A stretch of 64,000 nt of DNA from positions 91,098 through 155,097 of the forward strand of contig CAMDJW010000004.1 of assembly GCA_945901025.1 (NCBI GenBank), given 5' to 3'. Source of the stretch: Spirosoma fluviale. GTDB taxonomy: Bacteria > Bacteroidota > Bacteroidia > Cytophagales > Spirosomataceae. A model generated the notes under the pieces. That model did no database searches, had not been told where the DNA came from, and was given only the letters and a program-made list of their open reading frames with translations. The translations under genes were made by a program, and so were the position numbers. Below, piece after piece: positions 7,675 through 16,733 of the stretch; the stretch's first letter is position 1, and each line of letters opens with the position of its first letter.

Positions 7675-8808
7675 TTATAGGCGATTCATAAACTGTGGCA
7701 ACATGCGACTTTTCCAAGTCGTAAAGGTCCCAGCAAGAATTTCTTTTCGAGCCTCGCCCACAAGCCAGAGGTAAAATCTAAGGTTAAAAACACTGGCGAT
7801 CATCGGGCCGAGCATCTCCTCACAACGAATCAAATGGCGCAAGTAAGCTTTTGTATATTGGCCATGCGTGTCTTCAGCAAAGAACGGATCGATAACCGAA
7901 AAGTCCGACTTCCACTTTTCATTTTTGATATTAATGATTCCCTCCGTTGTGAAAATCATACCATTTCGGGCATTTCTGGTAGGCATAACGCAATCAAACA
8001 TATCAATTCCTAGCCCTATTCCTTCTAAAATATTGGCAGGCGTCCCTACACCCATTAAATATCGGGGTTTATCTTTTGGTAAAATATCGGTTACCTCGTC
8101 TGCCATTTTGTACATATCTTCGACGGGTTCGCCAACTGAAAGGCCACCAATGGCATTACCAAAAGCGTTTTTTGAGGCAATATATTCGGCAGAAACTTTG
8201 CGTAAATCCGAATACACACTTCCTTGAACAATCGGGAAAAGGGCTTGTTGGTACCCGTACTTTGGGCTAGTTTCGTCAAAACGCGTAATGCAGCGATCTA
8301 ACCAACGATGCGTCATGTCCATCGAGTTTCTCGCATATTCATAGGTACATGGATATGGGGTGCATTCATCAAAGGCCATGATGATATCAGCGCCGATCGT
8401 GCGCTGGATGTCCATGACATATTCGGGACTAAAAAAATGAGTGCTGCCGTCAATATGTGACTTGAATTTTACACCTTCCTCGACAATTTTTCTTCCAGTT
8501 CCGGCCAATGAATACACTTGATATCCACCCGAATCGGTCAATATGGGTTTATCCCAACCATTGAACCGATGCAGGCCACCCGCCGCTTCGATGATTTCTA
8601 AGCCAGGACGGAGGTATAAATGATAGGTATTTCCCAAAATTATTTGGGCATTAATGGGCTTATTTAATTCTGAAATATGGACGGCTTTCACCGTGCCGGC
8701 GGTTCCTACCGGCATGAAAATGGGCGTTTGGATAGTCCCATGATCTGTTGTTATTTCCCCTGCACGTGCTTTTGAGCTTAGATCCGTACGACTTATTTCA
8801 AATTTCAT
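7675..8808 (-). CDS. tgt: Queuine tRNA-ribosyltransferase
   Basis: Exchanges guanine-34 for a queuine precursor in tRNAs with GUN anticodons. The TIM-barrel motifs are intact: TDSGG at 91-95 (D92 catalytic acid/base region), MAFDEC at 144-149, and FDCVMPTRNARNG at 271-283 with D272 as the probable nucleophile. Length (377 aa) is normal. The zinc site is unusual: where E. coli-type enzymes carry CxCxxC, this protein reads DPFFAEDTHGQYTKAYLRHL (307-326) without cysteines. From memory, other Bacteroidota Tgt proteins also lack them. The -7 element at 8813-8820 lies only 4 nt before the ATG. Confidence 0.95.
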   Translation of the reverse strand: MKFEISRTDLSSKARAGEITTDHGTIQTPIFMPVGTAGTVKAVHISELNKPINAQIILGNTYHLYLRPGLEIIEAAGGLHRFNGWDKPILTDSGGYQVYSLAGTGRKIVEEGVKFKSHIDGSTHFFSPEYVMDIQRTIGADIIMAFDECTPYPCTYEYARNSMDMTHRWLDRCITRFDETSPKYGYQQALFPIVQGSVYSDLRKVSAEYIASKNAFGNAIGGLSVGEPVEDMYKMADEVTDILPKDKPRYLMGVGTPANILEGIGLGIDMFDCVMPTRNARNGMIFTTEGIINIKNEKWKSDFSVIDPFFAEDTHGQYTKAYLRHLIRCEEMLGPMIASVFNLRFYLWLVGEARKEILAGTFTTWKSRMLPQFMNRL

Positions 8809-8812
8809 TCGG

Positions 8813-8820
8813 CAAAGCTA
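8813..8820 (-). promoter_or_regulatory. -7 promoter element (TAGCTTTG) of tgt
   Basis: Exact TAnnTTTG match on the minus strand, ending 4 nt before the tgt ATG at 8808. The predicted start of transcription falls at or next to the ATG, which suggests a leaderless or nearly leaderless mRNA. Confidence 0.5.
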
Positions 8821-8838
8821 GGCAAAAAATTAATGGAT

Positions 8839-8872
8839 GAATGGCAAATGCTTTGAAAAACATTTGCCATTC
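8839..8872 (-). terminator. Strong hairpin after the ThuA/PVC gene
   Basis: Perfect 12-bp arms gaatggcaaatg and catttgccattc surround a 10-nt loop, starting 8 nt past the stop codon at 8881. On the minus strand it is followed by ATCCATTAATTTTTT. It probably terminates the 8.9-13.7 kb operon before tgt. Confidence 0.7.
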
Positions 8873-8880
8873 ACACAGAA

Positions 8881-11800
8881 TTACTCAACTTTCATAACAC
8901 CATTCATAATTCGCCAGTGACCAGGGAATGTGCATAAGAATGGATAATTTCCAGGAACTGTTGGCGCCTTAAAGACCACTTTCACTCGGCCATTTGGCTC
9001 TACCAGTGGCGTATAAGCTAAAATTTCGGGCAATGAAGGGATGTAGTTTTTGGACACTCCATCAGACGCAGTAATCATTTTATCCGCCGCTAAGCCTATC
9101 TTTTCTTTACTTTTCAAAGCTCCTAATACCCAGTTATGTGGCATCGCATCCGTATTTTCGAAAATCAATTCAACCGTCGACCCTGCAGGTACAGTGAATT
9201 CTTTTAGATCATATTTCATGGCTTCCGGAACGGTTTTTAATACCCGCGTGACTACTTCACCAGCTACTTTTAAAGCAGGAATTTCTAGTTTCCAAGCCAT
9301 TGCCAAGCGATTTAAATATTCCAAATCGACTGTTCGAACTATGGGCGCCAAACTAGTTAAATAATCTTTAGATTCTGGTAATAAATTAGCGGATCTTTTA
9401 ACATTCCAAGTCGCAGAAGCTCCTTTTAATGCAGCACCAAAGGCAGGTGAAGAGGTTTCTTTCATCTTTTGAAGATGTTGCACTACCTCGTCGGCCGACC
9501 ATGAAACAGAACCGGCCCGGAATAATTTTTCGATCATCAATACGTTTAATCCAGCAGATTGAGTTACATCAATGGCCTTTCGATAAATGTTATTTGACCG
9601 TTCTTTTTCACCTAAAACCGCTGAGCGATCTAATTGAATTTCCATGATGTATTTGCCCGCTGTTTCAGGAGTCCAACCAAAATTTCCTACCCATGGGCCA
9701 TTATTATTTTTAGTTACTGAAACGGTTTCTCCAGGAGCAACGCCATCCACAAACGTATAGGATTCATAATCGATCCGGCTTCCCATACCTTCAATTTTAA
9801 TACTTAATGGCAGCGGAGTACCCTTTGGAAGGGCAACAGTTCCTCTATTTTTCACACGAACTGTGAAAGGTAAACCTTCTCGTAGTCTGAAATTACCCCC
9901 TTTGATTTGAACTTCTTGAACGACTAAATCTATTCCAGAAGCGGATCCTTCCGTCGTAGGATTGGCTAGATTTTTGCCCAATGATTCTGCGACCACAGGA
10001 ATCTTTTTTGAGCCTTCAGATTCAATAAAGGATGTTCTTCTCGAACCCATATGGCCCATCATATAAGCGGAATAGGCCTCTGGAAGCCAACGGTCTTTCA
10101 CACTTTGTTCCGTAGAAATTTTGGCCAACATCGCCTTTTCGACTTCCGGTGAGTTAGGCATTTCAATGAATGCTAATACGGTGTTTAAGACCACAAGTGT
10201 GTCTTTATCGGCTAATAACTTCTTATCTATCAATAATTTGGCCATCTCAGCTGTTCTAGGTAAAACCTGTACTGCCTGCTTTCTTACGGCGCCACTTGTA
10301 TGCGATAAAGCATTTTTTAACGCAATTTTCACGGCCGGCATTTCTAAAGCTCCTAGTCCTTCCAAAGTTCTAAGCGCATGAATGGCTCCTACCGCTAAAC
10401 CAATTTCATCTGTTTTAGCCGTAGCCAAAACCTTTAAAAGTGCTGGAACTACATCTTTATTACCTCTTTCCACCAACAACCTTTGAGCTTGTAAGCGCCA
10501 AAATAAATTGGAATTACTCAAAGCCGCGATACAATTTTCTGGAGAATTTAAGTTTACTGGGGAATAAGCGGGCGCTTGATTATAACCTACTCGGTAAATT
10601 CTACCATGCGTATAATCACGTAAATCATGATCATAGGCATTTCCTAAACCATTAGTCCAACCTTTTGGCGTTGGATTATGTTGGATGATGAAACTGTACC
10701 AATCCGCAATCCAAAGAGCTCCATCTGGACCTACTTGGGCAAATACGGGAGAAACCCATTCATCAGCTCCAGCCAAGAAATTAAATGCTTCTTGGTCATT
10801 AAAATCGGATCCGGTTTTCACGGTTCTATTTTGATGTACTACATGGCCTGTTGGCTCAGATACAAAGGCAATTTGGTTCCAATATTTTTTAGGGAAAGCC
10901 CTGGCTGAATAAAAATTATGACCAGCAGCAGCCGTATATCCACCAAATACATCCACTTGACGCACTTTTTTAGTGATTGTCTTCATGTCTTTGTGCGTGT
11001 CGATATTCTTACTTCCATTTAAACTAAATGGCGCATTCCAAATATTACGATGTGGAATCGCCATGTACCAACCATGCGCATTGTTGGCCGTCGACCCAAA
11101 TACATCTCCCGCTTCATTGAAATCAAAACCCCAAGTATTATTGGAAGTCGTTGTCATGTGCTCCATTTTGGAACCATCGGGTTTAAATCTGAAAAAAGCC
11201 TGAGCAAACTGCAACGAATCAGCGCCCACTTTTCCCTTATATCCTGAATAACCTACGCAACCCCAAATCCAGTTGTCAAATCCATAATGCAAATTAGACG
11301 GTCCTGCATGCGTATCACCAGTTCCAAAACCGGTGATTAAAACTTTTTGCTGATCAGCAACGCCATCCCCATTCGTATCCTTAATGAATAAAATATGAGG
11401 CGCTTGGGAAACAATTAATCCGCCATTGGCAAAAACCATGCCTGTTGGGATACTTAAACCCTCCGCAAACCGAGTAAATTTATCCGCTTTGCCGTCGTTA
11501 TTCGTGTCTTCGCAACGTAAAATATAGTCACTTCCGCCGCTTGCCTTACGCTCATTTGGATAGTCTTTGGTAATTAAAACGTATAATAGACCTTTTTCGT
11601 CCCATGCCATGGCGATTGGGTGCATGACATTGGGCTCAGAGGCAAAAACTTGTAAATTAAAATCTACAGGGATTTGAATATACTTTACAGACTCCTCAGG
11701 GCTCAAGGGCAATTGTTGTAATTGTACACCAGGCCGCTTTTCGTAGTTGGGCAGTCTGGCTTCACGATAGGCTAGAGGCGCTAGTTTTAATTGGTCCAAC

Positions 11801-12528
11801 AAAGCTCTTTTTTCCTCCCCCACAGCATATAAAATGCCCTGAGTGACTAATTGTTGGAATCCTTCCGTGTCCCAAGTTCTTTCATCGTGACCGTAAGCCG
11901 TGTAAAAAACATTTCCTTTTCCATAGGTGCGAACCCAAGTATATGGTTCTGTGCTTGCTCCTGGCTTATCTTTAGCTTGTTCTGGGCCAAGAATCCTGGA
12001 TTGCAAAACGATATTGTCAGGCTGTAATTTACTGTGCAAATAAGTTTCGTCTACGGTCTTTATCCCTGGAAAATCTTTTAATGCTAGGTGCCCAGGCATT
12101 TCATTTTTGATGCGAATGGAATCCATTTTATGGCGCCAAAATTGGCCTCCCACCATTTTGACAAACTCAGGAGAATTTCTGAAACACCATGAAGCACAAT
12201 GTAGGGCTACTAATCCATGTCCGGAAGCCACATATTTTAAAAGCGCTTTTTCCTGCGGAGCGGCGATAGAATCCTGATTAGCAAATAAGATTAAGGCATC
12301 AAATTTGTTTAAATAATCATCATTTAGGTCTTTTAAGTTATCGGTATAGGTGATGTTCATCCCCTTCACTCCCACGGCAGATTGCAAAGAAGGGTATCTG
12401 TCAAAAGGCTTGTGATGACCTTTATCCCCTAAAAATAGGAGTTGGAGTCTTCTGCCTTTTGGAGCATTTTGTGCCAAAGTTGTCACAATCGAACAAATTG
12501 AAAACAATACAATTAATAATTTTTTCAT
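8881..12528 (-). CDS. ThuA - PVC-type sugar dehydrogenase - HEAT - CARDB - azurin-like multidomain exported protein
   Basis: Large exported protein, probably a periplasmic sugar or polyol dehydrogenase. Signal peptide at 1-19 (MKKLLIVLFSICSIVTTLA). A ThuA domain follows (about 25-235; GLVALHCASWCF and YTAYGHDERTW). A beta-propeller of the PVC/glucose-sorbosone type spans about 280-640 (MAWDEKGLLYVL, ALWIADWYSF). HEAT-like repeats lie at about 670-800 and a CARDB-type segment at about 870-990. The C-terminus is a cupredoxin: PHNW, then C1199, H1204 and M1208 with azurin-like C-x4-H-x3-M spacing. No CxxCH haem motif is present, so the copper domain may replace the cytochrome c found in many relatives. 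It lies 35 nt downstream of a Gfo/Idh/MocA oxidoreductase, probably in one operon. The substrate is unknown. Confidence 0.85.
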   Translation of the reverse strand: MKKLLIVLFSICSIVTTLAQNAPKGRRLQLLFLGDKGHHKPFDRYPSLQSAVGVKGMNITYTDNLKDLNDDYLNKFDALILFANQDSIAAPQEKALLKYVASGHGLVALHCASWCFRNSPEFVKMVGGQFWRHKMDSIRIKNEMPGHLALKDFPGIKTVDETYLHSKLQPDNIVLQSRILGPEQAKDKPGASTEPYTWVRTYGKGNVFYTAYGHDERTWDTEGFQQLVTQGILYAVGEEKRALLDQLKLAPLAYREARLPNYEKRPGVQLQQLPLSPEESVKYIQIPVDFNLQVFASEPNVMHPIAMAWDEKGLLYVLITKDYPNERKASGGSDYILRCEDTNNDGKADKFTRFAEGLSIPTGMVFANGGLIVSQAPHILFIKDTNGDGVADQQKVLITGFGTGDTHAGPSNLHYGFDNWIWGCVGYSGYKGKVGADSLQFAQAFFRFKPDGSKMEHMTTTSNNTWGFDFNEAGDVFGSTANNAHGWYMAIPHRNIWNAPFSLNGSKNIDTHKDMKTITKKVRQVDVFGGYTAAAGHNFYSARAFPKKYWNQIAFVSEPTGHVVHQNRTVKTGSDFNDQEAFNFLAGADEWVSPVFAQVGPDGALWIADWYSFIIQHNPTPKGWTNGLGNAYDHDLRDYTHGRIYRVGYNQAPAYSPVNLNSPENCIAALSNSNLFWRLQAQRLLVERGNKDVVPALLKVLATAKTDEIGLAVGAIHALRTLEGLGALEMPAVKIALKNALSHTSGAVRKQAVQVLPRTAEMAKLLIDKKLLADKDTLVVLNTVLAFIEMPNSPEVEKAMLAKISTEQSVKDRWLPEAYSAYMMGHMGSRRTSFIESEGSKKIPVVAESLGKNLANPTTEGSASGIDLVVQEVQIKGGNFRLREGLPFTVRVKNRGTVALPKGTPLPLSIKIEGMGSRIDYESYTFVDGVAPGETVSVTKNNNGPWVGNFGWTPETAGKYIMEIQLDRSAVLGEKERSNNIYRKAIDVTQSAGLNVLMIEKLFRAGSVSWSADEVVQHLQKMKETSSPAFGAALKGASATWNVKRSANLLPESKDYLTSLAPIVRTVDLEYLNRLAMAWKLEIPALKVAGEVVTRVLKTVPEAMKYDLKEFTVPAGSTVELIFENTDAMPHNWVLGALKSKEKIGLAADKMITASDGVSKNYIPSLPEILAYTPLVEPNGRVKVVFKAPTVPGNYPFLCTFPGHWRIMNGVMKVE

Positions 12529-12563
12529 TTCAAAGAGGTTTTGTTGGCCGCAATTTTCGGCTT

Positions 12564-13676
12564 TTAGAATTTTGGTATTTCAATAATCTTTCCTCCTTGT
12601 AAAGCAGACTCATGAGCTAATATACCCACTGAAGTCCAATTCGCAGATTGTGGAGCATTTGGGAAAGGATCACGATCTGCGGCTAATGCCTGCAAAAATT
12701 CATTGACTAAATGGGGATGTGATCCACCGTGGCCGCCCCCTTGAGTAAAGGAAAGGTGTTGATTTTCGTCTTCATCATATACGCCTTTGGTCGTAAATCG
12801 CTGAATTTCTTCGGGTAAATAATGAGCGTAATCTGGTGTGGGTACTTTTTCTGGAATTTCGGGTTCTGGCTTTTTAGCGGTGTGAACAATTAATTCTTCA
12901 CCTTCTATCAAAGGCCATTCCACAGATTTTTTTGATCCATATACCTCAAAACTTTCACGGTATTGTCTTGCTACGTCAAACAAAGAGCGATAAACCATCG
13001 CGCTTAAATCTGAATCTCTAAATTTGATATGTGCGGACTCAACGGCAAAAGGGGAATTATAATGGGAGATCAATTCTTCGCGAATTGTTCCCGATCCAAA
13101 ACAAGAAACATATTCAGCCTCCAAACGCAATAATCCCGCCACAGGTCCCACGCAATGGGTGGCATAATGCATCGGAGGAAGTCCTGGCCAGTAATCAGGC
13201 CAGCCGTCCATTTCTTGTTGGTGTGAAGCTTTCAAAAACTGTATTTTTCCTAATTCTCCTTTTTCATAAAGCTCTTTGATGTACAAAAACTCTCTGGAAT
13301 AAACCACAGTTTCCATCATCATGTATTTTTTGCCCATTTTCCGAGAAGCTTCGACAATGGCCTTGCATTCTTCCACACTCGTGGCCATAGGAACGGTACA
13401 CGCTACATGTTTTCCTGCTAGTAAAGCTTTGAGTGTTTGTTCGGCATGTAAATGAATGGGAGAATTGATATGAACAACGTCAACAGCTGGGTCTTTAATT
13501 AATTCTTCAAAATCGGTATAACGCTTTTCGATTCCATATGCATCGCCAATGGACTGCAGCTTTTCAGCATTTCGCTGGCAAATGGCGTACATATTAGCCA
13601 AAGGATGTTTTAAATAGATGGGAATAAATTCAGCCCCAAAACCCAGGCCCACAATGGCAACGTTATACTTTTTCAT
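12564..13676 (-). CDS. Gfo/Idh/MocA-family oxidoreductase
   Basis: NAD(P)-dependent sugar or inositol oxidoreductase. The N-terminal Rossmann domain begins with VAIVGLGFGAEF. The family blocks DVVHINSPIHLHAEQTLKAL and GKHVACTVPMATSVEECK follow; the second normally reads EKPxA, and here the usual Lys is replaced (VPMATS), which could alter catalysis. The C-terminal domain contains a His-rich stretch near 315 (GGGHGGSHPHLV). At 370 aa it is typical of the family. It precedes the ThuA/PVC protein by 35 nt; ThuA and Gfo/Idh proteins often pair in disaccharide 3-keto pathways, so a shared sugar substrate is a reasonable inference. Confidence 0.87.
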   Translation of the reverse strand: MKKYNVAIVGLGFGAEFIPIYLKHPLANMYAICQRNAEKLQSIGDAYGIEKRYTDFEELIKDPAVDVVHINSPIHLHAEQTLKALLAGKHVACTVPMATSVEECKAIVEASRKMGKKYMMMETVVYSREFLYIKELYEKGELGKIQFLKASHQQEMDGWPDYWPGLPPMHYATHCVGPVAGLLRLEAEYVSCFGSGTIREELISHYNSPFAVESAHIKFRDSDLSAMVYRSLFDVARQYRESFEVYGSKKSVEWPLIEGEELIVHTAKKPEPEIPEKVPTPDYAHYLPEEIQRFTTKGVYDEDENQHLSFTQGGGHGGSHPHLVNEFLQALAADRDPFPNAPQSANWTSVGILAHESALQGGKIIEIPKF

Positions 13677-13754
13677 TTAATTAATAGGTTTAAATTGAAC
13701 AGGTAATTTATAATTTTATTTCTTTCGTTTTAATTTTTGTGATTAGCTTTTTCC

Positions 13755-13787
13755 AGCTTTACTAACTTTTCAAAAGTTAGTAAAGCT
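13755..13787. repeat. 33-bp perfect palindrome, copy 2
   Basis: Same 16-base arms as copy 1 at 6758-6790, with a central c instead of g, so the copies are exact reverse complements. A second, outer and shorter pair (agcttttt / aaaaagct) flanks this copy with 2-nt interruptions, lengthening the potential hairpin. It lies between the EamA transporter stop and the oxidoreductase start, 42 nt past the former. Confidence 0.85.
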
Positions 13788-13828
13788 AAAAAAGCTTTTT
13801 GACAAAGGGGAAGAGAAAATAGATTTTT

Positions 13829-14713
13829 TTAGGCCAATTTATTGGATTTTTTTAAAAAAGGGTGCGCCATGACAGTTAGGACTAGCAAAATGGTACCATA
13901 ATAAAAGCCTGGTTGCATAATTTCCGTGCTACCAAAAATATAAATCGCTAAAATCATTCCATAAACAGGCTCCAAGGTGATAACTAAGTTGATGGAGAAA
14001 ACGGAAAAAACTTTATATAAATGGATGGTTTCCGTATAAGCATACACGGTACAAACCAGCGCTAAAATTCCAATCCAGAGCCAGTCGAGCCCTATCGGGA
14101 AATATCCAACAAGCCCATCAAATGCCCCAAAACTCCAAACAACTCCTGTAATAATACCAGCCGCAATCATTTCATACAAGGTGATTAATTTTGGGTCATG
14201 CGTATGAGTAAATTGACCATTGACCACCGAAAATAGGGCACCAAAAAATCCGGAAGCGATGCCCATGAGCAACCCGAGCCATTGCGCTTGTTCGACCGAA
14301 AAAATTATCACTAAAGCCGCGATAACTAATAAGCCTAAAAAAACTTCAATCATTGAAATGCGCACTTTTTTGACAATAGGCTCAATCAACGAAGTCCAAA
14401 AAGTTTGCGTACTTAAGCCTGCAAGACACATAGCCACGGTAGAAACTTTTGCCGCGCCAAAAAACAACAACCAATGCAACGCGACAAACACCCCATTTAA
14501 AACCCACACCCACAAAACGGATTTACTTACTTGAAAACCTTTTTTACTGTAATGGATAATCAATGCCAAGCTTATCGACGTGATCACGCATCTCACAAAG
14601 ACAATGGTGAGCGTATTTGCCTGAGTCGCATTGCCTAAAATGGCCGTGAAAGCATAAATAATGACAATAAAGTGAATTTTGAAATAGTCCAATAAGCGAG
14701 GAGCCGTTTTCAT
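13829..14713 (-). CDS. EamA/DMT-family transporter
   Basis: Inner-membrane drug/metabolite-type transporter with about ten hydrophobic segments in two EamA repeats. The open frame reaches 14806, but translation from the ATG at 14713 (MKTAPRLLDYFKIHF) gives a normal 294-aa protein that starts 1 nt after the upstream stop; the longer version would overlap the LptF/LptG gene. Family hallmarks are the paired five-helix repeats and a Gly/Pro-rich EPVYGMILAIYIFG near the end. The substrate cannot be inferred. It is third in a minus-strand operon with DUF983 and the LptF/G permease. Confidence 0.87.
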   Translation of the reverse strand: MKTAPRLLDYFKIHFIVIIYAFTAILGNATQANTLTIVFVRCVITSISLALIIHYSKKGFQVSKSVLWVWVLNGVFVALHWLLFFGAAKVSTVAMCLAGLSTQTFWTSLIEPIVKKVRISMIEVFLGLLVIAALVIIFSVEQAQWLGLLMGIASGFFGALFSVVNGQFTHTHDPKLITLYEMIAAGIITGVVWSFGAFDGLVGYFPIGLDWLWIGILALVCTVYAYTETIHLYKVFSVFSINLVITLEPVYGMILAIYIFGSTEIMQPGFYYGTILLVLTVMAHPFLKKSNKLA

Positions 14714-14714
14714 C

Positions 14715-15791
14715 TTATCGAGGTAATGTATAATAAAGTCCGACACCCACAGCGCCAAAAACGATGTTTGGAAGCCATACTGCCAATAACGGTGGCATTC
14801 CCCCACCTTCAGCGATTCCCTTACTCATCATGAAAAACAAAATGTAAATAAAGGCTAAGCTAAATCCAAGGGCAATTTGAAATCCTACGCCACCCCGAGA
14901 TTTACGCGCCGAAACTAAGAATCCGATGATTGTTAAAATGATTACGGAAATGGGATTTGCAAAGCGTAAATATTTTTCAATTAAAAAGACCTCTATCCCA
15001 TCAGCTCCCCGTGAACGTACTAAATCGATGTGCCGATTGAGTTCAGGCAAGGTAAAAGTTTCGTGTAATAAATGCTTATTTTGAAAGTCTTTGGGAAATA
15101 AATTTAAGGTTGTGTCAATTTTTACACCCGATATAATTCCTGTTTTTCCCGGCATTAAATTCCTAATTCGGTAATCATGAATCGTCCATTTTTTGCGAAT
15201 GGTATCCCACGTAATCCGATCGGACATTAATTTCTCTTTGATCTCATTGTTGGATATTCGTTCCAAACTGAATCGATAACCTGTATTGGTATTGTTGTCG
15301 TAACTTTCAATATAGGCATATACATCGGGGGCAATTTTGATATGCACATCTCGCTTGTCGAAAAAGTAGGTGCCGTTGATGTATTGATGTTCGAATGGAA
15401 CCCGAATTTTATTAGCATTGGGGACGACCCAACCAATCATAATAAAAGTCCCGATGGCAATGATGGAGGAGCCAATTAAATATGGCCTCATTAATCGAGT
15501 AAAGCTAACTCCAGAACTTAGAATGGCTATTATTTCCGTTTTCGCGGCTAAGTTGGCCGTAAAAAATACGGTGGCAATAAACACCATCAACGGCGAAATG
15601 TAGTTGGCCCAATAGGGAATAAAATTCAAATAGTAATCAAAAATAATGGCATGCATGGGAGCCTGCTTGCGAATGAAATCATCGATTTTTTCAGTATAAT
15701 CGATGACCATGACAATTAATACAATTAAAAAAACGGCGAAAACATAGGTCTTCAGAAACTTTTTTAAAATGTAATAATCGAGTATTTTCAT
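14715..15791 (-). CDS. LptF/LptG-family permease (YjgP/YjgQ), LPS export
   Basis: Inner-membrane subunit of the LptBFG ABC exporter that lifts LPS out of the membrane. The N-terminus (MKILDYYILKKFLKTYVFAVFLIVLIVMV) is typical of YjgP/YjgQ. There are two hydrophobic segments, a conserved coupling-helix region (LAAKTEIIAILSSGVSFTRLMRPYL), a periplasmic beta-jellyroll at about 130-260, then four C-terminal helices. At 358 aa the size fits. The ATPase partner lptB is elsewhere in the window (37.9 kb). The stop is 1 nt from the next start and the start shares one base with DUF983, so translation is probably coupled. F versus G cannot be decided. Confidence 0.9.
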   Translation of the reverse strand: MKILDYYILKKFLKTYVFAVFLIVLIVMVIDYTEKIDDFIRKQAPMHAIIFDYYLNFIPYWANYISPLMVFIATVFFTANLAAKTEIIAILSSGVSFTRLMRPYLIGSSIIAIGTFIMIGWVVPNANKIRVPFEHQYINGTYFFDKRDVHIKIAPDVYAYIESYDNNTNTGYRFSLERISNNEIKEKLMSDRITWDTIRKKWTIHDYRIRNLMPGKTGIISGVKIDTTLNLFPKDFQNKHLLHETFTLPELNRHIDLVRSRGADGIEVFLIEKYLRFANPISVIILTIIGFLVSARKSRGGVGFQIALGFSLAFIYILFFMMSKGIAEGGGMPPLLAVWLPNIVFGAVGVGLYYTLPR

Positions 15792-16177
15792 TAGCTTTTG
15801 ATGGACTCTTGTTCGTAGGAAATACCAGAAAACAAATGAATAAAAATCACGCGCGCCGTTCTAAAATTAAACGGAACCATGACCAAAGAAAATAGAGTAA
15901 TGGGAACCACATAACCCATGGCTGGAGGATCATTGAAAAAATTGAAAACGATTATACCGCCGACCAACATAATTCCCACGGTAAATGCATATGAAATGTA
16001 CATGGCACCATAAAAAAATCCAGGTTCAACTTCATAGCGCAAGTCACAATGAGGGCAATTTTCATGCATTTGAGTGAAATTTAAAAGATTCCACCATTTG
16101 TATTTAAAAAGTCGGCCTTCGTGACAATGAGGACAACGTGCGTTGATCATCGCGTGTAGCTTACTGGGATCTGCCAT
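15791..16177 (-). CDS. DUF983 zinc-ribbon membrane protein
   Basis: Small membrane protein of the DUF983 family, function unknown. Two CPHC pairs (CPHCHEGRLF near 15 and CPHCDLRYEVEPGFFYGAMY near 42) form a probable zinc ribbon, followed by two hydrophobic segments at about 60-110. The EPGFFYGAMYISYAF block is diagnostic. It heads an operon with the LptF/G permease and EamA transporter; in Bacteroidota this pairing hints at envelope work, but that is only context. Confidence 0.9.
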   Translation of the reverse strand: MADPSKLHAMINARCPHCHEGRLFKYKWWNLLNFTQMHENCPHCDLRYEVEPGFFYGAMYISYAFTVGIMLVGGIIVFNFFNDPPAMGYVVPITLFSLVMVPFNFRTARVIFIHLFSGISYEQESIKS

Positions 16178-16197
16178 AAATAAAGAAAATTAAGCCT

Positions 16198-16205
16198 CAA
16201 AGGTA
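16198..16205 (-). promoter_or_regulatory. -7 promoter element (TACCTTTG) of the DUF983-LptF/G-EamA operon
   Basis: Exact TAnnTTTG match on the minus strand, ending 20 nt upstream of the DUF983 ATG at 16177. Confidence 0.55.
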
Positions 16206-16257
16206 AAGAAAATTGGAGGATTAAACGTAATTAAGGTCACGTTCCACTCCCTTTTTG

Positions 16258-16265
16258 TATCTTTG
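16258..16265 (+). promoter_or_regulatory. -7 promoter element (TATCTTTG) of the 16.3-18.1 kb gene run
   Basis: Exact TAnnTTTG match ending 21 nt before the ATG at 16287, divergent from the DUF983 promoter. No -33 box stands out. Confidence 0.55.
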
Positions 16266-16286
16266 CACAAATCAAACTAACATGAT

Positions 16287-16727
16287 ATGTATTCTATTGT
16301 AACAAATGTTCACATTGTACTTTTTGTACTTGTCTTTCTTTTAGGTTTAAATCTATTGGTTCGCGCAATTCGCGGATTATCTAGCGGAGGCGCTTTTGTG
16401 GACGCAGATCGCAAAGCAGGATTGTTTTTCATGATCTCTTTACATACTCAATTGTTGATCGGCCTTGTGCTTTATTTTTTCTTAAGCCCAGTAACAGCAG
16501 CAGCTTTTGCAGATTTTGGTGCGGCCATGAAAGATCCAGCGACTCGTTTAATTGCCGTTGAGCATATTTCAGTGAACATCATTGCGGTAGTTTTAGCGAC
16601 GATAGTAAATGCCAAAAACAAGAAAAATATAGCTGATGCAGCTAAGCATAAAAATGCGTTGATCTTTAACGGAATCGGTCTTTTATTAATTTTAAGCCGT
16701 ATCCCTTGGTCACGCTTGTTTGCCTAA
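16287..16727 (+). CDS. Small four-helix membrane protein (cytochrome b-like, uncharacterised)
   Basis: A 146-aa protein with four predicted membrane helices, at about 5-25, 48-68, 85-108 and 122-138. Histidines lie within or next to helices (H9, H52, H92), including SLHTQLLIGLVLYFF and AVEHISVNIIAVVLATIV. The arrangement resembles small Bacteroidota proteins annotated as cytochrome B-like, where paired His could bind haem. Function is not established. It is followed 6 nt later by gmhB, probably on the same transcript. Confidence 0.72.
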   Translation: MYSIVTNVHIVLFVLVFLLGLNLLVRAIRGLSSGGAFVDADRKAGLFFMISLHTQLLIGLVLYFFLSPVTAAAFADFGAAMKDPATRLIAVEHISVNIIAVVLATIVNAKNKKNIADAAKHKNALIFNGIGLLLILSRIPWSRLFA

Positions 16728-16733
16728 GTTTAT

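Noticed and set aside
13755..13787. The palindromes as ordinary intrinsic terminators
   Set aside because: A 16-bp stem with a 1-nt loop and no following T-tract on either strand is not a normal terminator; kept as a dispersed repeat instead.
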